Of a stretch of DNA of 64,000 nt, positions 54,401-64,000 are shown in pieces. The stretch is from the NCBI GenBank assembly GCA_028095005.1, contig CM051461.1, positions 58,323,840 through 58,387,839 of the forward strand, in the 5' to 3' direction. The notes below the pieces were generated by a model, which worked only from the letters and a program-made list of their open reading frames with translations, ran no database searches and was not told where the DNA came from. Source of the DNA: Rhynchospora pubera (taxonomy: Eukaryota; Streptophyta; Magnoliopsida; Poales; Cyperaceae). The translations under genes were made by a program, and so were the position numbers. Position 1 is the stretch's first letter. Each line of letters begins with the position of its first letter.

Positions 54401-55848
54401 TCTGGAGTTGATTCTGGTTCATTTTTTTATTTTTATTTTTTAAATCGAACTGCTTATAGAATTATGCTTTATTCGTACATTCGTTAGAAATAACATATGA
54501 TTGGTTCGGTATAACATTTTTCTTTTTTTGACTTTGGTATATTTACAAGTCTATAAACAGGTTTCTAACTAACATCAATATTGTTCCAAAAACAGCCACT
54601 ACACATTTTTGTTAATGAACAAGTGTTGCCCCATCTTTGTTTTGTCTTTTTGTCTCGGACAGCAGAAAAGAATTTTTGTTGTAATTGATAAATGTACTGC
54701 ACGTACAAAGAGATTTGCAGTCTTTAAAGTATATGTACAAAACTAAAAACAAAACAGCTGACACACAATTCTGTACTAATTGCATTATACATGCTCTCTT
54801 ATTACCCCCCACACACATACACAACCACAACCACAACCACACTAACTAGTATGGTACCGGTACATTTGAGAATTGAGAGCGAACAATTTTGGCAACAAAA
54901 TTAAATGAACTGAATTCTGTTACTATTACCAACTTTAGCATAACATGTTTCTCAAATTCTCTATTCTATATATGGAAGCAGTTGTTATCTAAATCAAATT
55001 AATCAATGGCTGACATACGCCCCACATTGTGTGCATTGCAACTGAGAATGTGGTACCGTTGGCTGTGGATTGCTACGGCATGCATGTTGTGGGGTTCTAC
55101 TACTTGAGAGGTGCAAAAAGTGAATTTGTTAGACCATGTTGGGGATGCACAAATATGAAGTTGTTATGTTTCACCAAAATCATATCTAATTGGCTTGACA
55201 TTGATATGTTGGAATAGTGCAAAATCAACTTTTTGTAGGACAGAATCCGAGGTTATTATTACAATAGTGAGAATGTGTTATTATGCGATGTAAGATGGCA
55301 AACATTGCACATTTGATTGGAACTTGGGTTACGTTTCAAAAGTGAATTTGCTTTACCAAATGAACTTTTTTTTAACTTTTCAAGGAAAGATCTTCACAAG
55401 CGCTTTTTCACTTTTTTTTTTATTTTTTGTCAGCTTGCATGAAAAGCAGAAAAATATTATGGTATTATTTTGCAGCAATTCCGCATATCTATATGGATTT
55501 TAGTGGTCATCTAGAAGGGTTCCAATAATATGAAAAAGAAGTTTCCAAAAATCAGCATAGCAGCCGGGGAATTATGGTTGGCAGAAAGCAATCTAATACT
55601 TTGTTAATTTTGTTCTAGTTGCAGAATAACAATAACATTCAAACCCTCCAATTTTACACCTTTAATAAGCTAAATAAATGTATATATAAATTCTATTTCT
55701 TTCTTTTGGTATCGTAGGGGTCATACTACTATATTAAGACCTTATTAGTGCTTTTTTCAATTATCCTTTTAGACCAAAATTTATAGTCTCTGCCTAATCA
55801 TCCTTCCACAGTTGCACTAGAGTCGAATCCTATGTTAAAGGTAAAATT
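54401..55848. other. Spacer; nothing recognised
   Basis: A short (ACAACC)n-like run lies at 54,819-54,840. No exon, repeat partner or transposon end was found. Confidence 0.5.
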
Positions 55849-56137
55849 GATTACTGCCATTTGCAGATTTGCCATCCCTGCCATCGCTAAATATAAAATG
55901 AACATATACAGAAGCAAAGTGAACATATAGACGATCTAAGTGAATACATACAAACAAATAAGTTCAATGAAAATAATTGAATATGCATGTAAACTTCTGA
56001 ACAAGTGATGACAACACTTATTTGTTTGTAAGTGTTCACTTAGATCGTTTATATGTTCACCTTATTTATTGTATATGTTCACTTTGTATTTAGCGATGGC
56101 TGAGATAGTATTTGCCGATGACACTTATAATTCCTGT
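55849..56137. mobile_element. Palindromic MITE of the CATCGGC/ATGTTCACTTT family (copy 1)
   Basis: It starts GATTACTGCCATTTGCAG and ends TTGCCGATGACACTTATAAT. Inner arms carry 'GCCATCGCTAAATA' facing 'TATTTAGCGATGGC', then repeated TGAACATATA/ATGTTCACTT words. It is the same family as 62,607-62,900 but inserted in the opposite orientation. Confidence 0.72.
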
Positions 56138-56249
56138 AATAATATTGCACAGCCCATAAATCAGGCAAACCATAAAAACACAGAAACTACTCAACTAGCG
56201 CTAGAGAAAAAATGGATCAGTAAAGCACAGAAAGGTTAGGGTCCAAACA

Positions 56250-57985
56250 CCGAAAAAATTAATACTAACTTTACTGTTCATATTAATTTTGATAATAACA
56301 GAAAAAAAATCGAAATTTTAATACTAACGTTGCTGGATCGTCATCCTAGTTGACGAAAGCCCAATACCCTTGGATCGTTATCCCAGCTGACGATCCAAGC
56401 TTGGATCGTCATCCCAGCTGACGACCCAAGCTTGGATCGTCATCCGAAATGACGATCCAACGATCCAACAAAAAACAACATAATTTAATAATATTCTGAA
56501 ATTTTTTTGTTTGGGATGACGATCCAAACAAGAAATTTTCAGAATTTTTTTTAACTGTAAATTTTTCATTTTAGCCCCAAAAGTTTTTATTATTACAAAA
56601 TATATAATTTATGATTAAAAATTAAATATAAGTAAAACATCTACTATAAAAATATAAGTATATAATTAAATTATGCATGTTAAATACATAATATTGTATA
56701 TATTTGTAATATTTATTTATACTTATAAGTATATTCAATTTTAGGGTCATCGGCGAATAACTAAGTATATAATTAAAAATATAAGTATATAATTAAATTA
56801 TGTAAAAATAATAATTTTAGTGTCATCGGCGAATAACTTCAACAAAATATATTCAATTTTTTCGCCGATGACCCTAAAATTATTATTTTTACAATATAGT
56901 CCAAATAAAAAATTTTATACATTAAATGTAGATATTTATATGTATGTAAATGTATAAATGTATATATTTATATGTAGATATTTATAGATATTTACAATAC
57001 AATAAAAAAAATATGTAATGTATAAATGTATATATTTATATGTATGTAATGTATATATAAACATATTTTTTTAAAGTATAATTTTTAATATATTTTATAT
57101 ACATATATTTTTTTAATATTCTTATACATAGAAATATATGGTCATCGTCACCATATATTTTTTAATGTATAATTTTTTAAAAAATTATATACATTAAAAA
57201 TACATATAAAATATACAACAAGAAATTTGATTGGGATATATTGTAAAAATAATAATTTTAGAGTCATCGGCGAAAGAATTGAATATATTTTTTGTTGAAT
57301 TTATTCGCCGATGACACTAAAATTATTATTTTTACATAGTAGTCCAATAAAAAAAATTATTATACATTAAATGTAGATATTAATATATAATTTTTTTAAT
57401 GTATAAATAAATATACATTAGAAATATATGTACATAATAATATGTATCATATATTTTAATTATATACAATAATATGTATTTAATATATAAAATATACGAT
57501 ACATTATATATATATATATGTATGAATAAATATTACAAACACATACAATATTATGTATTTAACATGCAATAATTTAATTATATACTTATATTTTTATAAT
57601 AGATGCTTTAATTATGTTTAATTTTTAATTATAAATTATATATTTTGTAATAATAAAAATTTTGGGGGCCAAAATGCAAAATTTGCATTAAAAAAAAGAT
57701 TCTGAAATTTTTTTGTTTGGATCGTCAAAAAATTTCAAAATATTATTAAAATATGTGATTTTTTTGTTGGATCGTTGGATCGTCATTTCGGATGACGATC
57801 CAAGCTTGAGTCGTCAACTGGGATGGCGATCCAAGCTTGGATCGTCAACTGGGATGACGATCAAAGGGTATTTGGCTTTCGTCAACTGGGATGACGATCC
57901 AGCAATGTTAGTATTAAAATTTTGATTTTTTTTCTGTTATTATCAAAATTAATATGAACAGTAAAGTTAGTATTAATTTTTTCGG
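56250..57985. mobile_element. Mutator-like element 3 (CCGAAAAA family), 1,736-bp near-palindrome
   Basis: The ends are CCGAAAAAATTAATACTAAC and its complement. The flanking 9-bp direct repeat GTCCAAA(C/G)A lies at 56,241-56,249 and 57,986-57,994, with one mismatch. The arms contain tandem ~30-bp repeats with 'GGATCGTCATCCCAGCTGAC' words. The centre is very A+T-rich and has two small hairpins around CGCCGATGAC. Almost the whole element can fold back. It has no coding. It sits just upstream of the Voa1-like gene. Confidence 0.82.
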
Positions 57986-58002
57986 GTCCAAAGAACTTGA
58001 AT

Positions 58003-58022
58003 TAGGCCCAAAAGGCCCAAAT
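58003..58022 (+). promoter_or_regulatory. Two site II-like motifs (GGCCCA) upstream of the Voa1-like gene
   Basis: AGGCCCAAAAGGCCCAAA holds two adjacent copies of the complement of TGGGCC, the site II element found in many plant housekeeping promoters. It lies about 340 bases before the ATG and close to the edge of Mutator-like element 3, suggesting a constitutive promoter. Confidence 0.5.
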
Positions 58023-58241
58023 ATAGCAACTAGTAACTTGTCTCTCTCGTTTCAACGCTTCCTGGAGAAAAACTAGGCCCCGATTTGAGCTAGAATTACA
58101 ACATTGCCATTCCTCTTTCATTCAACCCTCTGGCCCCGTCGTGTGGGAGAGATTCGTTCTCAGCAAAATAACCGAGAGAATTCCAAGTTCAATCCTTATC
58201 TCGCTCGAAGCTTGATTTGGATCACACCATCTATTCTCCAG

Positions 58242-58363
58242 GTTTGCGATTGTTCTCTCTCTTGTACTCATCTATGATCCCTCTCTCTGATCCTACAATT
58301 TGTCGAAATCATATTGGAGATCCGATCGATTTCGCCTGAATCTTAGTTTGATTTCTGTGCCAG
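58242..58363 (+). other. Probable 5'-UTR intron of the Voa1-like gene
   Basis: The donor is TCTCCAG|GTTTGC and the acceptor TGTGCCAG|G lies directly before the G of GATGG. Leader introns at this position are common in plant housekeeping genes. cDNA would be needed to confirm it. Confidence 0.5.
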
Positions 58364-58364
58364 G

Positions 58365-61300
58365 ATGGAGAGAACAAAGGCGAGTGTACTAATGGCGATT
58401 TTCTTAACAGTATCGCAAATTGGGCATGCCTTTTCTTCGCCTACAACTGCTCCAGCGTTTCTCTGGACCCCTCATGATTATGGGTACTTGTCTGATTTGA
58501 TTAATTTTTGTTGAAACCTGAGTTGATTTGTCTTAATTCGATTAACAAGCTGAAATGCTTATTCTCAGTTTGGAATCTGACAAGTCAATGGAGTATCCTT
58601 TCTCGGGCTTGATCTGAAATTATTTAGACTATTGGTTTGCTCTATAGTCACTTGGCTACTGAAAAGGCTAACCAATTTGTACTAAAGGTTTACTAATACG
58701 GGAATTGCAATAAAAGTATATCATGAGTTTACTGATTGTTGTCTGGTTTTCAGGCTATCTTATGAAGGCGCAAAAGATTTGGTCAAATACCAGACAATTT
58801 CCCCAAAAGACCTTGCCAAATCGGTTCTTGATGAAGCTGGTTGGTCAAATATAGTTGTGAGTTTGTCCCTCATTTTATGAATTATATACTATATTAGTTT
58901 CATACTGCAGTTTCTTCGCACTGTACTTCCTTCACCAAACGTTAAACTTTTATTACAAAATCACGTGAACTGTTTGATATATTTTATACTTTTTGTATCA
59001 GTGCTCTGGAGAGAATGGTCAAGCTAAGGTGGACCTAGCTTTGGTTTTTATTGGCAGAAAGGTTTATCTTCTCTTTTGTGCTAGTTAAAGTTTCTCTACT
59101 ATTTATTCTTTATGGCTATGTTTGGCACACCATGGTGTGTTTGGAAATTGGAATGTGTCACGAACAGCTAGTTTGCGAACTAGCGCTGTTTGCACGAAAC
59201 AAACAACCCACGAACAGTCGTAGTTCATGAACTTCTCCCTTGTTCCTAAACCCTCGATTTTCACAAACTAGGCGCGAACTAGGGGCTGTTCGTGGATGCC
59301 TTGTTCGTCCCTTATGCGAACAGGTTGTTCGCGAACAGACCTAGTTCATGTGAACCAAACAGCCTTCGCGAATTGGTGTTCGCAAACAACAGCGTAGTTT
59401 TTAATTTCATGGTTTCTCGTGAATTTGGAACAGTGGGAACGAACTTGGGAATCCATTATTTTAATATATCTGGATTCACGAATTGGTGTTCACACTTATT
59501 ATATGCACACTACCAAACATACCTTATGTTAATGTATTGAATTTTATTTTATGTGTTTGATATGTTACAGTTGCACTCACTGGACTTATCCAAAAATAAG
59601 CAACTTGATCCAGTACTCACGGACACATTGAAGGTAAATATTTGTACTATTTAGTGATGAAGTTTTCTGTTCTAGTAGAAATAAGTTCAAACCAGATATG
59701 CTGCTACTGGATTCAGTACTTTTGTGTGTTTACTGGCTGCCTCCTCTTTTGAGGCACGACATCCACTATCTAATAGCACAGTACCAACCATACTGCAACT
59801 ACCACTTCCGTTGTTTAGTGCATGTTTCTGGCAAGTGATTTACTTTAATTAAGCAGAACACCTGCCATACATAGGACCATTGCTTTTAAAACTGGTATGT
59901 GGGTCTAGTTGTGATACTTCTTTACTGTATTGTTCTTTTGGTGTGAACCAGATGTCGTTTACAAGTTCAAATTTTTCAATGGCTTTTCCTTATGTGGCTA
60001 CATCTGATGGAGAAGGAACTGTAGAAAATGCACTGCTAAGGGAATTCTCAGAAACATGTGGCCATGGTTTTAGCGAGAGCCTTAACAAAGTCAATGACAT
60101 TGTTGCCATCCAGGTTATTTAACTTGCAAAAATTTGTCTATCACATTGTCTTCAAATTTCTCTATATATTTTATTATTTGGTGATATTCTATGAATATAT
60201 ATAATGTTAAATACAAAATGTTTTCATTACAGTACTTACAAGCTTCTTTAATTATGGGGACATCATTGCCTCTGCATTACTGAAATATAGGGCAAAGAAT
60301 ATAGTTTTGGTTTTAAGTGTGAATATGATTTCCAGGAATATGTAGCTAATACTATGGAAAGAAAGACTGAGAAGGAGAAAACAGATGTGATCCTGTTTAG
60401 CATTGATGGTCTCAAAGAACTAGATGGTGGTAAATCAGAAGGTAAAACTCCAGTAAAAATGTCTTCTTATGTAGATATTTTTCAAACTATATAGTTCTTT
60501 TACCTGTTTGCTTTGGAACCAACTTTGTTGTCACTGATGACCACACAATCTAAGGTCAAGCGTTCTGAAAAGTCAATAAACAACCAACCTTAAGGGCCAG
60601 TTATCTTGTATCGATTTAACATATTGACAGGAAGCCATAGTCGTAGGAGGTCAGATTAAGAGTACATGGAGCCTAAAAATTATTACACAATTGCTCGAGG
60701 TTGATAATTTTGGTGGGACCAATTGAGCCTACTTCCCTCCCATCTCCCTTTGCACTGTATAATGTGTCTGATTTTAACTGTATATTGTATCTGTCATAAG
60801 TGTGTGATGTTAACAGTTTACATTTCCTTCTGGTTCTTTCTGTTACATTTCATTTGTATTTTTGTGTGGCACTACTGGGCTGATACAGTTATCGAAAGGA
60901 GTATGGAATGATAAATGACATGAAAGAGATGATGGCCATTTAGTTGTATTTTGCATTCATGCCCGTTTTCAGTGATTATAGTTGACTTCAATATCACCCC
61001 TTTCTTAGTTATTTGTCATTGTGATCAGAAGTTTTCTATTTTGTAGCAGTTGTTCCCATTGTCAATGACATATCCTTTGAGCTTCCCACACACGGTACTT
61101 TGTAATTGTCGTTCCCTATCCCTTTCTTAGTTGACGTACTCTATTTTGATGGTTTTATTCAGGTGAGCTTTTGTCAGAACTTGTGACCATGTTAGAGAAG
61201 TCAGGTGTCAGGTACACGGTACTTTACATTTCTGAGCCATACAACCTCAGCCGATTTGGAACTCATGTACCATTGGCTAGGTTTCTTGAAGAAACAAATA

Positions 61301-61981
61301 CCAGTTCTTCATCTAATACAACAAAATGCGATGAAACATGTAAACTGAAGGCCTCGCTTCTTGAAGGATTATTTGTCGTAAGTTCCCCATGTTGACTTTC
61401 TAAATTAATTAATTTTACTCTTTTTTTTTTCTGATTTGTTGAAGTATTTTATAATTTGCAAATAGCATAACATCATTGTAGACATGCAATTATGAACAAC
61501 CAACGTTTTTGAGGTATTTGCAACCTCATTATTTGTAATATATGAAAACAACCAGTAATTTGATATGCTTGCAAAGAGCATAAGCATTTTAGAAGGTTCC
61601 AGATTAAATTAAACATATAGACAATTCTGGAGTAAAGAGGACATTCAAATGGAAGTTGACTTGAACTATGTAGTCTGTTAAAGGTGCTTAGTTCCAAGTT
61701 TCCAACTACAAAATTCATGGACTGAAATTTTGCTTTGACAAGAAAGGGTGTTCTTAGCTGCAAAATGAGAAATATGGTTGTTATTTGAATATAATTCTAG
61801 GCGAGTCTTTGCAAAGAATTCATTTCTTTTAACGATTCAGAATTTGACCTGATCTGCTAACCACACTATTTATTCTGCAATATTTTAGGCAATAACATTG
61901 CTGATAATATTGATCTCGGGCTTGTGCTGTATGATGGGGATTGACACCCCTGTAAGATTTGAAACACCCCAAGAATCTTAG
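58365..61981 (+). CDS. Voa1/ATP6AP1-like (V-ATPase S1-related) type I membrane protein
   Basis: Exons: 58,365-58,483, 58,569-58,592, 58,754-58,856, 59,002-59,061, 59,571-59,633, 59,952-60,113, 60,336-60,441, 61,047-61,094, 61,163-61,377 and 61,889-61,981. All introns are GT..AG and exon lengths sum to 993 nt, giving 330 residues. Residues 1-24 form a signal peptide (MERTKASVLMAIFLTVSQIG). A luminal region follows with TPHDYG, YQTISPKDLAKSVL and FSMAFPYVA. Near the C terminus a single membrane helix (AITLLIILISGLCCMMGID) precedes a short cytosolic tail TPVRFETPQES. This layout and tail match plant proteins related to Voa1/ATP6AP1, which assist V-ATPase assembly in the ER. The exact role in plants is inferred. 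Exon 2 is a 24-nt microexon, and intron 4 holds a MITE. Confidence 0.9.
59114..59524. mobile_element. MITE-like repeat, GTTCG-rich family (copy 3), in intron 4
   Basis: The ends GGCTATGTTTGGCACACC and CACACTACCAAACATACC form an imperfect inverted repeat, with TTAT on both sides. The interior is packed with GTTCG/CGAAC palindromes shared with 1,143-1,342 and 49,953-50,158. It lies wholly inside intron 4, so it does not disturb coding. An open frame at 59,292-59,540 is accidental. Confidence 0.72.
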
Positions 61982-62606
61982 CTTGATTTCAGAGAAAGCA
62001 ATTGTTGAGGGGATCTCTCATGAGAGATGGGTTATGTCTCGGTTTATTAAATGATTTATTTGTTGATATGTATATTTTGCCCCTTGTGACCATTTAAAAT
62101 GGTTTTTGGTTTGGTTGTAAAAGTGCCAGTCTCTATAAATGGGACATTTGTCAGACTTAGCATTAGTTTTTTCTATTCACTTTTCAATAAGAGTTCATGT
62201 AATACGTTGACATATGTTGAATATTTTTTGTCATCTTGCTGTTATTATTCCTTTTGGTGGTACTAATACAAATGGATATAAATCATGGTGCTTTTCTTAA
62301 TGGTACTCTTTTTTTTTATTATCTGGAAATCTGTCAGACCTCTGTGTGCGATACGAAACACTTTGATTGTTAATAATATTTGTTTATAAATTTAGCATCG
62401 GTACCGATTTGTATTGAATTTCATCAAATTTTGAAGCAAAATTGTTCAGCTTGCTATACCGTTCTGACCAAATGGCATAGACTATCTTTTTAAGGTTCTG
62501 CTGTAAGCTGGTCTGAAGCTAAACAATTAAAATAATAAAGACGCCAATTTCAAAAAGAAGGTTGTAAAGTTACCTTGGCAAACAGGCAAAGCTTCATACA
62601 ATTTTA
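61982..62606. other. 3' UTR and downstream spacer of the Voa1-like gene
   Basis: Likely 3' untranslated sequence runs to about 62,200, with TTCAATAAGAG at about 62,183 as a possible polyadenylation signal. Nothing was recognised beyond it. Confidence 0.5.
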
Positions 62607-62900
62607 ACAGGAATTATAAGTGTCATCGGCAAATATATCATTCCAGCCATCGCTAAATACAAAGTGAACATATACACTAAACAAATTGAACATATAGTCA
62701 ATCTAAGTGAACACTTACAAACAAATAAGTGTTGTCATCACTTGTTCAGAAGTTTACATGTATATTCAACTTATTTTCATTGAACTTATTTGTTTGTATG
62801 TGTTCACTTAGATCTTCTATATGTTCACTTTGTTTGCTGTATATGTTCACTTTATATTTAGCGATGGTTGGGATTGTATATTTGTCGATGGCAGTAATCA
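62607..62900. mobile_element. Palindromic MITE of the CATCGGC/ATGTTCACTTT family (copy 2)
   Basis: It starts ACAGGAATTATAAGTGTCAT and ends TTGTCGATGGCAGTAATC, the reverse of copy 1 at 55,849-56,137. Inner arms show GCCATCGCTAAATACAAAGT and ATATTTAGCGATGG. It is non-coding. Confidence 0.75.
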
Positions 62901-64000
62901 ATTTCCCAATTTTAAAGAGGCATGAATCACTATAATTAAAACAACACCAGGTATGCCACATTAAGAAGAAATAAATAATGGATAAGCAATTTTTGAGCAG
63001 AAATGATTCGAGGTTGTTATCAGAAGTTTGTCCAAAAATTATTTGAGGCTGTTAGCATTCTGGTGTTGTTACTTAGGGTGAAACTGGTTTCAGATCGAAA
63101 AGATTTTACTTCGATTTTATGTTTGAAATTTGAATTCGTTTATGTGGACCAAGTTTGGATTAGAGTTTAGTCAAACTTTTGAGTACATCTATTATTACAA
63201 CTTTCTCAGGTTGAAGCCGCTTTAGGTTTGAACTCGTAGCATATTATGCAATTGAGGGTGATTTACTAAATCATCTAATCAGGAGTTCTGAGTCTTTGAC
63301 TTTTATAAATTGTTTCCGAGTACGGCCGTATTTTCATTCCACGCGATATAAACATGCCGGTCTTGGGGATATGTATATAAAATAAAGAGGATAGATACAA
63401 TTAATATTATATTTTTAATCACACATCATCGCAACATATATTTTATTAATAGTTTAATATAAAATTTAAATGACAAAAATAAATAACTTGATCTTATTCT
63501 ATAATAAAAAGATCGATCTTTTTATTATAGTTCCGGTTAGAGATAAAAAATAATGATAAAATGTTATGCTGGAACTAGTGGCCTTAAGTTTTTTTTTTGT
63601 ATCAAATAAACTCTAAACTTTGTACTTTTCATAAACGTAGGTACTCTTAGTATAACAAAGTTAATAGTTGGTTCTTTCAATTATGAACTCCAAAAAGTTA
63701 TCAATATGTCCCTAAAAAAAAAGAGTTTATTTGTTGATTTTCTGACTTGTAAAGATTATGTAGAAGTAATAACTGTGACCGCAAATATACTAACCAGACA
63801 AATAAACATGTGTTCTTTTCTTCAAGGCTAAAGGTGCTTCCCAATTTTTGTCACATGTCATATGTTTGTGAAGGCGACAAATCAGTGATAGGAATGGTGC
63901 CACATAACTACTATTCAGAGCCTAACATATACGACTCTACATCCATCATCCATGTAAGTTGTAAACAACAATACATGGCCAGATAGCCTAGTTCAATTTG
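62901..64000. other. Right-edge spacer; nothing recognised
   Basis: A+T-rich with no open frame of note, repeat partner or transposon end. A gene may begin beyond the window. Confidence 0.5.

Noticed and set aside
56370..57860. Tandem repeats resembling a CRISPR array
   Set aside because: The units are contiguous or mirrored within transposon arms, with no unique spacers, in a plant nuclear context.
61405..61763. Minus-strand frames of 60 and 96 residues
   Set aside because: They lie in intron 9 of the Voa1-like gene and show no motif.
62729..62961. Frames of about 70 residues on both strands
   Set aside because: They lie within the palindromic MITE at 62,607-62,900 and its edge; the repeat structure makes them.

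Overview
The window is nuclear DNA from a flowering plant, most likely a eudicot. The genes have spliced introns with GT..AG borders. The gene families are an R2R3-MYB cluster resembling the MYB52/54/56/105/117 group and a plant Voa1/ATP6AP1-like membrane protein. The strongly A+T-rich spacers hold plant-type transposons: Ty1/copia, Mutator-like, a Helitron and several MITE families. No rRNA, tRNA or CRISPR was found.

Layout. 1-7,337 is transposon-rich and holds two Mutator-like elements with exact 9-bp target duplications, one carrying a transposase remnant. 7,338-22,928 is one arm of a large inverted duplication. It is interrupted by a 9.7-kb LTR retrotransposon with nearly identical LTRs and dead coding, and it carries MYB gene A. 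23,579-30,780 is a roughly 0.6-kb block expanded by four insertions, including a gene-fragment-carrying Helitron (24,656-29,290). An uninterrupted copy of the block lies at 37,441-38,100. 31.0-35.7 kb is a mostly open but 5'-truncated Ty1/copia element. 38.1-43.6 kb holds the decayed MYB gene B. 44,638-49,250 is the second inverted arm with MYB gene D on the minus strand. 52,624-53,797 is the compact, canonical MYB gene C. 55.8-58.0 kb holds a MITE and a third Mutator-like palindrome. 58,365-61,981 is an intact 10-exon Voa1/ATP6AP1-like gene.

How the parts relate. The four MYB genes are paralogues sharing a 5' block about 350-480 bp before the ATG and, in part, their 3' flanks. Gene C looks ancestral: 261 residues, three exons, one C-terminal DFMGVG motif. 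Genes A and D carry a tandem duplication of the two C-terminal exons, joined in frame through a fused exon, and an 18-residue repeat that multiplies the DFMGVG motif. They also have altered R3 recognition helices. Gene B lost the R2 recognition helix by a clean 42-nt deletion. Paralogous empty sites give relative ages. The 9.7-kb retrotransposon inserted in arm 1 after the inverted duplication formed, and the retroposon in gene A inserted after the exon duplication.

All coordinates, splice sites, reading frames and repeat boundaries were read by eye. Family names rest on motif recognition, and no database search was possible.
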